Position numbers and translations under genes: made by a program. From Nemertoderma westbladi (taxonomy: Eukaryota; Xenacoelomorpha; Nemertodermatida; Nemertodermatidae), in contig JAUCBJ010000830.1 of NCBI GenBank assembly GCA_032718475.1, positions 1-34,272 on the forward strand: a stretch of DNA of 34,272 nt, given 5' to 3'. The notes below the pieces were generated by a model. It was not told where the DNA came from and made no database searches. It saw nothing but the letters and a program-made list of their open reading frames with translations. Shown in pieces: positions 20,401 through 29,204 of this stretch (position 1 is its first letter; each line of letters starts with the position of its first letter).

Positions 20401-20715
20401 CATTGGCTGCCAGTAGAGAGAAGGATCGAGTATAAGATTGCACTACTAACATATAAGTGCGTTAATCATTTGGCTCCAAGTTACTTGGCCGAATTATTGG
20501 ATCGATATGAACCATATCGTACCTTAAGAACAAGTGGTGCTGGACTGTTACGCATTCCAACGTGTAGACTTACCTATTATGGTAGACGGTCGTTCTCCTT
20601 TGCAGCTCCAACGGTGTGGAACTCACTACCCTCGAAAATCAGAGACTCTCCCACACTTGATTCGTTTAAGGCTCAGCTAAAAACCCATCTCTTCATAAAG
20701 CAATACGGGAATTAA
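17479..20715 (+). CDS. LINE ORF2: endonuclease and reverse transcriptase
   Basis: ORF2 nicks target DNA and copies the element RNA from the nick. ATG 17479 is chosen because it is the first ATG after the ORF1 stop; GTG 17461 extends the frame slightly. The product is 1078 residues. Residues 1-100 are a Pro/Ala/Ser/Val-rich linker. The APE-type endonuclease (about 106-330) shows FNPRS, TETWL, GDFNFH, HTLDLII and LSDHF. The reverse transcriptase (about 560-860) shows NFRPVSNL, LDLSSAFDTI, GVPQGSVLGPLLF and the catalytic YADDTQIY at about 795. The C-terminal region (LHWLPVERRIEYK, APTVWNSLP) is typical of the CR1/L2 group. No stops, frameshifts or missing catalytic residues are seen. Confidence 0.95.
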   Translation: MTSTERVIQTSQVPASPVRAGLVPVSPATMASSPFWAIPALPVRASTVSLVPALPANTASPVLASPVHASTASPVQASATSPEVSDTVSTASVQSPPDPGSTARKINFCLFNPRSVCNKSDFIKDYIVDNNVDVMAVTETWLTGTDDDVWITKNICPLGYRIIHRPRIYRIGGGTALIYKDSLNVKLGSTNNDYVTFEVLELLLHQERSLWRIYVIYRPCPSSKNGLNVGNFMEEFSTFLEHVTTTTGKLLIVGDFNFHVDDKNDKDAQNFLELLDCFGFTQHVNEPTLIAGHTLDLIISPTEESLGTNTIHIRDIGLSDHFTVMFNPDFDSHKHDNLGMKTFRKYSHVDIESFCEDILGSNLACSQTEYSLNNLVTGYHDVLADLLDQHAPLIQVTNNKRPSAPWYSVEIADQKRIRRKLERKNSRRDSNETDKILYREKCKEVADLITRTKQNYYRELVASPGIDTRDLFKVINKTLHREQSTCLPQHDSELDLANNFADYFDGKIQKLRDELDNYNVDHTTQSSPVTDDFNIEQNATFAVSTDIPKPVFDKFDSVSPDEVNDMLKDMKSKTSQTDPIPTWMVKRSISVLLPILVAIVNLSLSLAKFPQSLKDAVLTPILKKLNLNPELLKNFRPVSNLKFPCKLIEKAVAIQLIKHLEINNLYEPLQSGYRKWHSTETALLRVHNDMLCGIDNGSAVLLIQLDLSSAFDTIEHEKLLNILQRDIGVTGDVLSWFKSYLCDRTQSVSIGSERSRIFKLRYGVPQGSVLGPLLFIIYMQSLGNVIRKHGLSHHIYADDTQIYILFKPEQYLQAKSVTEECLKEIQEWMREHFLKLNTDKTETILLQSRYAAPPHHMNGAIQVGDDLVPISEWTKSLGAIFDTNFTMVRHINATVRCCFFHLRRIAKIRNCFDSRTLETMVHTFITSRLDQNNSLYYGLPKNLIGKLQKVQNASARLIKRIHKRDPITPTLKELHWLPVERRIEYKIALLTYKCVNHLAPSYLAELLDRYEPYRTLRTSGAGLLRIPTCRLTYYGRRSFSFAAPTVWNSLPSKIRDSPTLDSFKAQLKTHLFIKQYGN

Positions 20716-21148
20716 GTTTTTCAGCGTGTTTTTAAACTTTTAAATTCATTAATGACCGATCTCTTTGTATAGCAATACTTTTTAATGTTTTTAAAAATTT
20801 TAAATCGTTAAATTTTGTGCAGTGCAGCGCCTTTGATCATCACGTTAAAAGGCGCTATATAAATTTTTATTATTATTATTATTATTAAGCGTTCTTAGCC
20901 AGTGGGCAGGGCATCCTTAGCCCGAAAATAAATTGTATTAGCCCGCGGAAATTGATACTGGACGATTAAATTGACAGACTGGCTTTCTCTTTCTAGTGAA
21001 TAATTTCTAAAGAAAATAATTTAATAATATTCCAGAGGCTGTATTTCAGAACGTAACCCGGAGTTGTTAGTGGGGCCTATTACAAGACTCACTCTGGTAC
21101 TGGTACACTACCACAACACTGTCTATCTAATAATGATTATAATAATTC

Positions 21149-21233
21149 ACAATTGAATCTCCACTTGGCGATGTTGCATAATGAAAGCAATGGCAGGTAT
21201 GGGCTGTGCTGTGTGGAGTTTAATTCTGAGTTA
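21149..21233 (+). repeat. Right copy of the direct repeat flanking the LINE
   Basis: Matches 16102-16183 in the same orientation, with small differences and a few inserted bases. Confidence 0.75.
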
Positions 21234-21271
21234 CGCAATGGCTTGGGTGGATGGCTACAACACATTATAAT

Positions 21272-21296
21272 GGGGGGAGGGGGGGGGGGGGGGGGG
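21272..21296. repeat. Poly-G tract, 24 G with one A
   Basis: Six G, one A, then 18 G. The 81-codon ORF across it is not considered coding. Confidence 0.9.
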
Positions 21297-22276
21297 TGCA
21301 GGTCCGCAGCTTGTACAATGATATTTAATAGTCCACAACAAGAGAGGTTATGGGTTCACTGGGGTGATATTGATGCCTTGTCTTACAACGACCTGTGAGC
21401 AAAAGTGTGGTTTGTCGGCCGGATGGTTAAAACCTTCCATTAATTAAAAATGAATGAGCATAATTGAATAAGTATTACTAACCCAATTTGATTTTTAATA
21501 TTTAAAAAATTATAATTACAATACGTTAAACTTAATTAAAAAATACGTCGTAACTAGTGATGTACATAACATAGTTTACTTTAAAACAAATTAGGTTTTC
21601 AATAAAATTACCTTATCAGAGTATTAAAATTAAATTACGTACATTTTTAGAAGGTATTTTAGGGGGTGCGCTGGCGCTAGCGCTTGGATTTATTTATTGT
21701 CTTTATTTACATTTATTAGTATAATTAGAGACAGGGGCAGGAAGGAAGCTTGTCGAATTTACACAATTACTGTATAAGCAAATGCAATGCAACGGCAGCC
21801 ATCGCGCTGCTATGTCAATGGAGGTCTTTGGACTTGATTCTGATTTAAGGAACATTGAAACAATTTCTAATATAACAATAAATTAAAAATATTCCAAAGG
21901 CTGTTTTTCTGAACTAGTTGTTGGTGTAATAATAGGCCCTGCCCTACAAGAACAAAACTCAGTCTGGGACACTACCACAACACTGCCATGTAAATCCAAT
22001 CGCTGTCCATCCACAAAGTCAAGCAAGCTCCATCCACCGCCCTGTCAATCACATCGCGGCTTGGCCATTAACAAAAGCCAGTTCTCGGCGGGAATCTGAG
22101 TTCAAAGGCATGCCGCAGAAGAGCGATGAAACTGTTACCTTGAAATCATTTCAATGTCATTTCAATATGAGACAGAAAGTCTGGAATTTCGGTCCATCGA
22201 TTTCAAGGTCATTTCAATATGCCATCAATGTCATTTCAATGTCAATGCTACTTTCAATGATATTCTATGGACACAT

Positions 22277-22355
22277 TTTGATCAAACTTTGATCAATGTT
22301 TGATCAAAGTTTGATCAATGTTTGATCAAAGGAATGCTTTTTGAGAGCGGGACTG
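22277..22355 (-). repeat. Right 79-bp terminal inverted repeat
   Basis: Exact reverse complement of 15746-15824, ending GAGAGCGGGACTG before TA. Confidence 0.95.
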
Positions 22356-22357
22356 TA

Positions 22358-22727
22358 TAATACCGTAATGAGCTAACTCAGCTCCCCCTAAGTATGCTAC
22401 AGTGGTTATCCGTCACACACAGTAAGCAGTATCTAAAAGTAATTCAAATTTACTGCCACCACATCATGACAAGTGGTTTTGTTTTCTTTTACTTAAGTTC
22501 TTAGGTACACTGAAATCTATCTGGCTTTCCAGATGTACGCTCTGATCGTCGTACTTGTGGGTTTGATATAAGTTAGTTCTTCATCACATGGTAACATGCA
22601 ATTCGGTTTGTAAAGGGCGTAAATGCCTTCTGTTCCTCCACAATAGTCTACCAGAGAGCGGACGAAGTCGATATCTCCGTTGATTACTATTATCAACTAC
22701 AGTAGTAGGAGTATGCTATAGGCTGAT
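22358..22727. other. Non-coding spacer, nothing seen
   Basis: This is unique-looking sequence between the 6.6-kb element and the outer inverted repeat. No ORF, RNA gene or repeat is recognised. Confidence 0.45.
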
Positions 22728-23102
22728 AGGGTTTGTAACGTCCAACCATTATTATGGAGAAGCACATGGGGAGAAGCACACCGGGAGAAGTGCGACGCTG
22801 ATTGGCTAGAGCAGTGTGACAGCAGAGTGGCTGACAGTACAGTAAGTTATGTTTACGAATTCATAGGCCTGGGCCGGGCCTATGATAGGGGCCTACTGTT
22901 GGACACTGACACTGTTATAGCTACCGGTACAGATATTTTTGCAAGAATTTAATGGTTCGGCTGTTTGGTACCGGTAGACTGGTATGTCTTCTTCTGTTGT
23001 CAGGGGCGGTTCTAGGATTTTGCTTGGGGGGGGGCAATATATTAAATTTACCAAGAACGATTTTTCGGACTTGTAAATGGCTCCACGCAAGCCGTGGAGT
23101 CC

Positions 23103-24229
23103 AATCTGGACACGTTTATAAAGGGTCCTACTAAATACTACAAAAAGCACAAAACAAGCACAAAAAAGTCAAGAAAAGCACAAAAAAGCACAAAAAAGCA
23201 CAAAAAAGTAAAAAAAAAGCACAAAAAAAGTAAAAAAAAAGCACAAAAAAACACTCTCACATCAAGAGAGATGGGGGGGGGGGGGGGGGGGCGAAAATAT
23301 GAGAGATATTGTTACAGACACCCCCTTCCCCCCTGGCATATAAGATAAGTACGCATGAACTCCTAAACAACATTGCAAACAATCTGGCAGTTATAGAAAT
23401 TTCAAAGTATACAGTAGTGTTACAACAGCAGTGGTTAAACCCAGGCAGGAACCGTGTTTCCAACAGACGCAGATATCGTAACCAATGACCAAGGCAGTTC
23501 CGACCTAAGCGAGATTCTTGCAAGTATGACTATGACTAATATCATCATACTTGTCCTCAGACGTTATCGATCGCCCACTCGAGAGGTTCGGGCAGACCGT
23601 GATGTGATATAATTGTACAGTATGTCGATTTATCGGTGAATAAAGGCATTCCAATAATAGAATAATCGCGATTTCGGTCAACACTGACATATCCAGTTTA
23701 CAAGCGCCTATGCTGCGTTGCTACATCGTTACAAGTAATTAACCAGAACGCTGATAAGTTGACATAATGTGACAAGACAATAACAAAGTCTACTACAGTA
23801 TTATAAGTTCTATCCTGATATTTGAATTGAACCATCTTTACATACTGACATTAGCCTGATATTGCACTAGGGTGCTCGTGGTAGGGCTGTACCTGTAAGT
23901 GCTAGTGCTGGACGCTGGTACTCACTCACTGGCAGCTATATGACATGAATGATGAAAGCATACTGGACAAGGACATGTGATTATCCTTCCGGTAGCCTAG
24001 ACACTACTGCACTACATGATATTGCTTCTATCATCTGTTCTATTACAAGCTCAATAAACATCTATCAGTTTGCTTTTTTGTGCTTTTTTTTACTTTTTTG
24101 TGCTTTTTTTTACTTTTTTTGTGCTTTTTTGTGCCTTTTTTGTGCTTTTTTGTGCTTTTCTTGACTTTTTTGTGCTTGTTTTGTGCTTTTTGTAGTATTT
24201 AGTAGGACCCTTTATAAACGCCAGATTTA
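23103..24229. mobile_element. Fold-back element with A-rich CACAAAAA arms
   Basis: The arms, about 23103-23262 and 24070-24229, are inverted copies. The outer part is AATCTGG ... CGTTTATAAAGGGTCCTACT, and the inner part is an array of AAAAAAGCAC-type units. About 800 bp of non-coding DNA lies between them, including a 19-G tract (23273-23291). It sits inside the hAT element, downstream of its transposase. No target duplication was resolved. Confidence 0.75.
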
Positions 24230-24306
24230 ATTCGTTCCAACATAAACATTCCCAACAACTTGTCTACTCTGAACATTGTGAACCTGATTTATATTAAATT
24301 CAATGC

Positions 24307-25710
24307 TCAACAATGCAGTACAAAGCGGTGGTACACAGTATCATGGTGGAACCGATAGCTTTTAATTTTTTTTTTATTTTTTATTTTTATTTCGATTAAA
24401 CTCTGAAAAAACTGAAACCCGTTAAACAATGGAAACTCCCGGATTTTACAACTGGCCGACAGTGCGAGGTTGAGCCTGTGGCTGGCGCAGTGTACAAATG
24501 TTGCGAGGGGCTGTATACGACAAATGTTTGCCTGGCAGCCATTATATATTCCTGACATGGCTGCGGCACCATCGTAACCCTGCCCGCGGCATTGTTCGAG
24601 GGAGAGGCCCATGCCTTCAATATGTCGTTGGACCTGATTGGCAAGCGAGGCACCTGTTAAATTCTCTGCTTCGAAAAATCCCGTGAAGATTTCCTCGATC
24701 TCCCCGACTAGACTGACGATCCGGAGGCTAACCGACACCTGTGATATCCTCCCTGCATCAGTTGTTTCGTCAACAAGAGTCGAGAAGAACCCTGCTTCTT
24801 TAATTTGCTGGGACAGCTTCTCTTTAATGACCTCGCCAGAACATTCTATCAGGTCGTTCTGAATCGTATTTGAAATGTACTTTGCATTACCCGGCGCGTG
24901 CTCCAGCATCGAGGCAAGGGTTTTGTCCCCAGCATCCACTCGGAATCGAAGCAGATTCCTGAATAAACCCTCTTCCGTACCCGTGGTCTCTATTTCTTTC
25001 CTCTCAGCAATACCGACACGACCGTAGTCCCGGTGTCCACGGAGAGGAAGATTATTCCGCCCACAGAACAGAACAGTCTTTATGATGGGGGACAGCTTGG
25101 CGCGGTTCGCAGCAATGACGGCAGCATTGGTACCTTCAATCAATGATTCAACATTCCTCTCAGGATGATGGAATCCCCCCGTGAATCCACTAGCCCTGGT
25201 CATTGCCGTGACATGGGCGGCAGCGCGGTCATGTGCTGCGAGCACCTCAGTTGCCTTTTTAAACTTCGTCAATGGAACGGCAACCAGTTGGCGTACGGGT
25301 TGCATTTGCCGTCCCCCCGCCACCCCAACTCTTTCGGCGAAGAGCAGGCACGCCGCACAGAGGCCGCCTTGCAGGCGACGGCTGTATCCCAGCCAAGGAT
25401 ATAGATCCAACCAGCGAGACTGGAAGCGGCGGCCTTCAACGATAGGGAAGTTAAAACCAACAGGCGGCCTCCACTTGTTGGTCCAGAGCAGATATTTCTG
25501 GCCGTCGTTCAACCGACGATGTCCGCCATCCTGACACACTGCCAAATCATCAACAAGGTCATCTTGGGGTGCTGGTGCTAGAGGGAGAGCAGCAGTGTCT
25601 TCATCAACACCAACCGGGACGGGAGGAGGAACTGGTGTTGGTACTGGATCTTCCAAACAAGATCTTTTACCGGTAGAAGAAGAGCCAAAAAAGTCCGTAA
25701 TTCTCTTCAT
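24307..25710 (-). pseudogene. Truncated hAT (ZMYM/DUF4371-type) transposase
   Basis: The family's transposases cut and rejoin DNA through an RNase H-like core and pair through a C-terminal hATC domain. The 467-residue ORF starts at ATG 25710. It begins with a Pro-rich leader, then a TTF-type zinc finger (about 85-170: FQSRWLDLYPWLGYS, LCAACLLF, and paired His in AHDRAAAHVTAM). The DUF4371 and RNase H-like region follows, with TLVDETTDAG, CRGQGYDGAAAMSG and HCASHRLNLALSAS near residues 310-410. After about residue 425 the sequence is Lys/Ile/Phe-rich, read from an A/T tract, and matches nothing. The C-terminal part of the core and the hATC domain are missing, and family members are usually 600-800 residues. 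The deletion junction is near 24400. It is probably inactive. Confidence 0.88.
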
Positions 25711-26099
25711 TATTGATTATCGGATTATGATTATTATACTGACTGTATTTGACAGTGAAATACCGGTATAATCTGTTAATATAATTTCAATACCTACTGC
25801 AGTACTGTATAACAATATAAGCCTATGGTTAATGTCATGCCAGCATGCTAGACAGATAGCAGGATAGTGATATGCGCGTTTTAAAGAAACACTAAACTTG
25901 AAAAGAATATACCTACCTGCTACCGGTACCGTATGAATTAGGCCTACCTCAGTACCCAGTACTCTTAAAGAATTATGTATGGAGTAAGGAGGGTAATGCA
26001 GTAATGAGTAGGCCTAATCCTAATGCCTAATGCAGTAATGTATTAGCCTAGTTACAATGAAATAATGGCGTTTAAATTACATATATTTGGGGTTTGCCA
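25711..26099. other. 5' non-coding part of the hAT element
   Basis: This lies between the transposase start codon and the right end of the element. It contains ACCGGT palindromes near 25763 and 25922 and no ORF. Confidence 0.5.
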
Positions 26100-26278
26100 G
26101 GGGGGGGGGGGGCAAGCCCCCACCCAAAATGCCTGGGGGGGGGCAGATGCCCCCTTGCCCCCCCCCTAGAACCGCCACTGTCTGTTGTAGGTACAGGTAC
26201 TGGTATTTTTGCAAGAATTGAATGCAGACAGAATGTCTTCCGTCACTCTGTTGGTTGCACCGGTGTCACCTACCAATT

Positions 26279-27247
26279 ACGGAAGCCCATAAGGGTCACC
26301 CTTTCGCGTGTGCGTGTGCATTCCTAAAAAATTGCTAAAGCTGTCTATGTGAGTGTTTACCTCTGTGTGTGAGTGTATACCTCTGTGTGTGAGTGTATAG
26401 CTCTGTGTGTGAGTGTATACCTCTGTGTGTGAGTGTATACCTCTGTGTGTGAGTGTATACCTCTGTGTGTGAGTGTATACCTCTGTGTGTGAGTGTATAG
26501 GCCCATAAGGGTCACCCTTTACGTGCGTGCACACAAATGAAATTTGATTATTGGAGGGTAATTTAAATATCTTGTTTTTACCTACTACTGAATTAACTGT
26601 ACCGGTACCTACTGCAGTACTGACTTATTGGATATTACTGTATTACACTAATACTATTACACTAATACAGACTAATACTGCAGTACCTGAGTCCTGTATG
26701 GAATCCAATAGGTCAGTCTGTCAGTAGGTATTAGTACTGCAGTAGGTACCGGTACAGTTAATTCAGTATCAGTACAGCAATACGAAGGCCCTGGTAGTAG
26801 GTAAAAACAAGATAGGCCTATTTAAATTACCCTCCAATAATCAAATTTCATTTGTTTGCACGCACGTAAAGGGTGACCCTTATGGGCCTATACACTCACA
26901 CACAGAGGTATACACTCACACACAGAGGTATACACTCACACACAGAGGTATACACTCACACACACAGAGGTATACACTCACACACAGAGCTATACACTCA
27001 CACACAGAGGTATACACTCACACACAGAGGTAAACACTCACACAGACAGCTTTAGCCATTTTTTAGGAAAGAACACGCACACGCGAAAGGGTGACCCTTT
27101 TGGGCCTATACACTCACACACAGAGGTAAACACTCACACACAGAGCTATACACTCACACACAGAGGTAAACACTCACATAGACAGCTTTAGCAATTTTTT
27201 AGGAATGCACACGCACACGCGAAAGGGTGACCCTTATGGGCTTCCGT
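26279..27247. repeat. 969-bp palindrome built on a 20-bp minisatellite
   Basis: The outer ends are ACGGAAGCCCATAAGGGTCA (26279) and its reverse complement ending at 27247. The left arm (to about 26635) and right arm (from about 26705) match inward through AAATGAAATTTGATTATTGG, ATCTTGTTTTTACCTACTA and TACCTACTGCAGTACTGAC. Each arm carries about eight 20-bp units of the form GAGTGTATACCTCTGTGTGT (26351-26500, and inverted at 26890-27050). The right arm has an extra partial module with three more units (27061-27180). The hinge is about 70 bp of TAATACT-like words. The ORFs over the minisatellite (repeated HTQRYTLTHRGIHS-type text) are judged non-coding. Confidence 0.9.
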
Positions 27248-28360
27248 AGCCCAATACATCTGTAGGCAGTTCAGCAGTGGGCCTATATCATCGTAAGACG
27301 TTCAACGTTAAATAGAGAACATGACAACTTGTGTTGAACTTGTACTAAATTGGATCAGAATATTGGCAATTTATTTTTAGGTTTATTTTTTAGAGGCCAA
27401 TACCAATACACTATTTAGGCTTACTTCGTAGGGCTTAGTCCGATCTTCCTATGTGCTATTTTAATTTAGCATAATTTAGTCGGAACTACTTTTTAATTTT
27501 GTTTGTTTAGGCGTATATCTTTTAAGAGTTTTACTATTTACTACCGATATAATTTTTTGTTGATATGCTATTAAATTAAATTAGATTTTAGTTTTTGTTT
27601 TTTATTTCTGGTGAGTTAATTAAATATAATATTTTTCGGATTTTTAACGTGTTTTATTTTTTACACATTGTGTAATAAACCATAATGCTGTAATGCAATA
27701 AGCTATACACAATTAGAATGAACTATTTACTGTGTTACATATTATTCATACGCCATATTATATCTGTATTAAGTGTGTCAATCAGTCCATCCCCATTGCA
27801 ATATTACATTTACAGTATGTTTTCATATTATCATTCAGAAGTTAAAATTAATATAGTAAATATTAATTTATCGTAATATAACGTAATGCAGTATGCAGTA
27901 AAAAATCCGCAATAATAAATACACTTGTAAAGTAAAGCTTTTTGCGTTTTATTATGTAAATCTTTATCTGTTACTTTTAATGATTTTAATTATTCTATAT
28001 AATTAATTATAATTGGCAAGCTGCATTGAATAAATTTATGGAAATTTTTTTTTTTCTGATCTGTCATGTAGAATAGCATCTTTAGGCACCTTTATATTCC
28101 AAATTATAGCCAAAACCAAACAATTTTGAAAGGCTGGGAGTGATAAATCGAAGAGTTGTCCGAAAATGGTAACACCCCCCCCCCCCCCCCCCCTTACATT
28201 ATTAAAATAAAATAAAGATACAAAAAAAGGTTAAGCATTTGTGGTAACCATTGAGCATTTAATCATTAAAAATTTTAGTCAAATAAGGATGTAATAGTAA
28301 TAGGCCTAAAATCAATTCCGAATACAGTATTATACTATATAAGCGTGTACTAAAGTTTCA
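27248..28360. other. A+T-rich non-coding stretch
   Basis: No gene, repeat array or RNA is seen over 1.1 kb, apart from a 19-C tract at 28175-28193. Confidence 0.5.
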
Positions 28361-28454
28361 GCCATTCAGCGTCACACTTCTCCCCCTGTGCTTCTCCCCG
28401 CGTGCTTCTCTATATGGTTGGACGTTACAAACCCTTCTCGGAGTATGGGCGGCT

Positions 28455-28715
28455 CGGCGACAGTTAGTCCTCACTCATGACTCATCGCTTAGGAATGTGA
28501 CACCTAGGGTGACATTGGCGCCAGACTGTCTGGGTGACTCCTCCCAATTAGGCTAATTAGACTCTAATTGACGGGTGTCATCAATTAATTAGTACAATTA
28601 ATCAATTAATCCCTAATAGGTGTCTTACGACTCCTAATTAGGGTTTAATTGATTATCCTAATTAATCAGACTGTCTAGCGCCCTAACACCCAATGAGTCA
28701 TGACTGATGACTAAC
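28455..28715. repeat. Imperfect palindrome with an AATTAATT-rich centre
   Basis: GACAGTTAGTCCTCACTCAT at about 28459 pairs with ATGA-GTGACTAACTGTC-like sequence ending near 28712. GGCGCCAGACTGTCTG near 28528 pairs with CAGACTGTCTAGCGCC near 28668. The centre is a mixture of CTAATTAG and AATTAATT words. It resembles a MITE. No ORF lies within. Confidence 0.6.
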
Positions 28716-28819
28716 TGTCACCTAGAGGTCCATACGGGTGTCATAAGTGACACCTCTGCTCTTTTATTTATTGGTACTTATTTATTTATATTTAATTTTA
28801 CCAGTGCTGTTTTTTATTG

Positions 28820-29117
28820 ATTCCATCGGATTCAGGACCCTCATAAACTCGTATAACGCAAGAAACAAGATTATAGTATCTACTCTTGTGAAATTGTTAC
28901 TGATTCCATTGAATTCAGAACCCCCACAAACGCGTAAAACTCAAGAAAAGAGGTGACACAATCAATTGATATATTTGATGGTTTTCAAAATTTGGTGCTA
29001 CGCACCACATTTTGCACCCACTTCGGAAAACTACAAGTTTGAGATCTCTACTTCGATAATTATATATTCCATTGAATTCAGAACAGCCATAAACATCTAA
29101 AACGCAAGAAATAAATT
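28820..29117. repeat. Three diverged copies of a 50-bp block
   Basis: ATTCCAT(C/T)G(G/A)ATTCAG followed by CCATAAAC or similar and AAGAAA occurs at 28820, 28903 and 29066. The gaps differ in length. The 69-codon ORF at 28747-28956 over it has no recognisable content. Confidence 0.6.
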
Positions 29118-29204
29118 GTCACAAGCAATTTTATCTATTGAATGGATTAAAAAAAATTCGTGCTAGCACCAAAATTTGCACAAAGCACCGAAAAATACAA
29201 CTTT

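Larger units (their letters stand above)
16300..20886 (+). mobile_element. CR1/L2-type LINE, nearly full length
   Basis: The element has ORF1 (16579-17457), ORF2 (17479-20715), a short 3' UTR and a 3' end GGCGCTATATAAATTTTTA running into an ATT repeat (20868-20886). That tail is typical of the CR1/L2 group of the Jockey superfamily. The 5' boundary is approximate, set by the loss of similarity to nothing else nearby. No target-site duplication was identified. Only one clear lesion, the stop in ORF1, is seen in the coding part. Confidence 0.85.
20887..22276. other. Interior of the 6.6-kb element, right of the LINE
   Basis: No gene is seen. It holds two diverged copies of a block with ATATTCCA(A/G)AGGCTGT and ACACTACCACAACACTG (about 20990-21120 and 21850-21985), a G tract at 21272-21296, the right copy of the LINE-flanking direct repeat, and a run of ATTTCAATGTC-like words at 22145-22260. 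Confidence 0.5.
15746..22355. mobile_element. 6.6-kb DNA-transposon-like element with perfect 79-bp TIRs
   Basis: 15746-15824 and 22277-22355 are exact reverse complements over 79 bp, beginning CAGTCCCGCTCTCAAAAAGC. Each end is flanked by TA (15744-15745 and 22356-22357). A TA target duplication with ends starting CAGT fits the Tc1/mariner superfamily. The inner part of each arm is five TGATCA-centred 10-mers alternating TTTGATCAAA and ATTGATCAAA. No Tc1/mariner transposase is visible inside, so the element is non-autonomous. About 4.5 kb of its interior is the LINE described below, which leaves roughly 2 kb of its own sequence. Confidence 0.8.
23001..26180 (-). mobile_element. hAT-superfamily transposon with 8-bp target duplication
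   Basis: The left end CAGGGGCGGTTCTAGG and the right end, read inward as CAGTGGCGGTTCTAGG, are terminal inverted repeats with one mismatch in 16, followed by G-rich stretches. The flanking octamer TCTGTTGT is identical at 22993-23000 and 26181-26188, the 8-bp duplication expected of hAT insertion. The 3180-bp body holds a transposase ORF on the minus strand and a fold-back insertion in its 3' part. The element is probably non-autonomous because its transposase is cut short. Confidence 0.93.
22728..28435. mobile_element. Inverted-repeat pair enclosing 5.6 kb of nested elements
   Basis: 22728-22807 matches the reverse complement of 28361-28435, with core AGGGTTTGTAACGTCCAACC followed by three GAGAAGCAC or GAGAAGTG words and GACGCTGA. 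The similarity stops inside the arms. The arms enclose the hAT element and the 969-bp palindrome. They could be the ends of one composite element or two oppositely placed copies of a short repeat. No flanking duplication was seen. Confidence 0.55.

Noticed and set aside
23094-23348. Lys-rich 84-codon ORF
   Set aside because: It is the translation of the A-rich CACAAAAA arm of the fold-back plus the G tract.
26277-27055. ORFs with repeated HTQRYTLTHRG-type text on both strands
   Set aside because: They are translations of the 20-bp minisatellite in the palindrome arms. A perfect palindrome gives the same ORF on each strand.
28747-28956. 69-codon ORF with a hydrophobic start
   Set aside because: The sequence is A+T-rich and overlaps diverged repeats. 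The hydrophobic run reflects T-rich composition.
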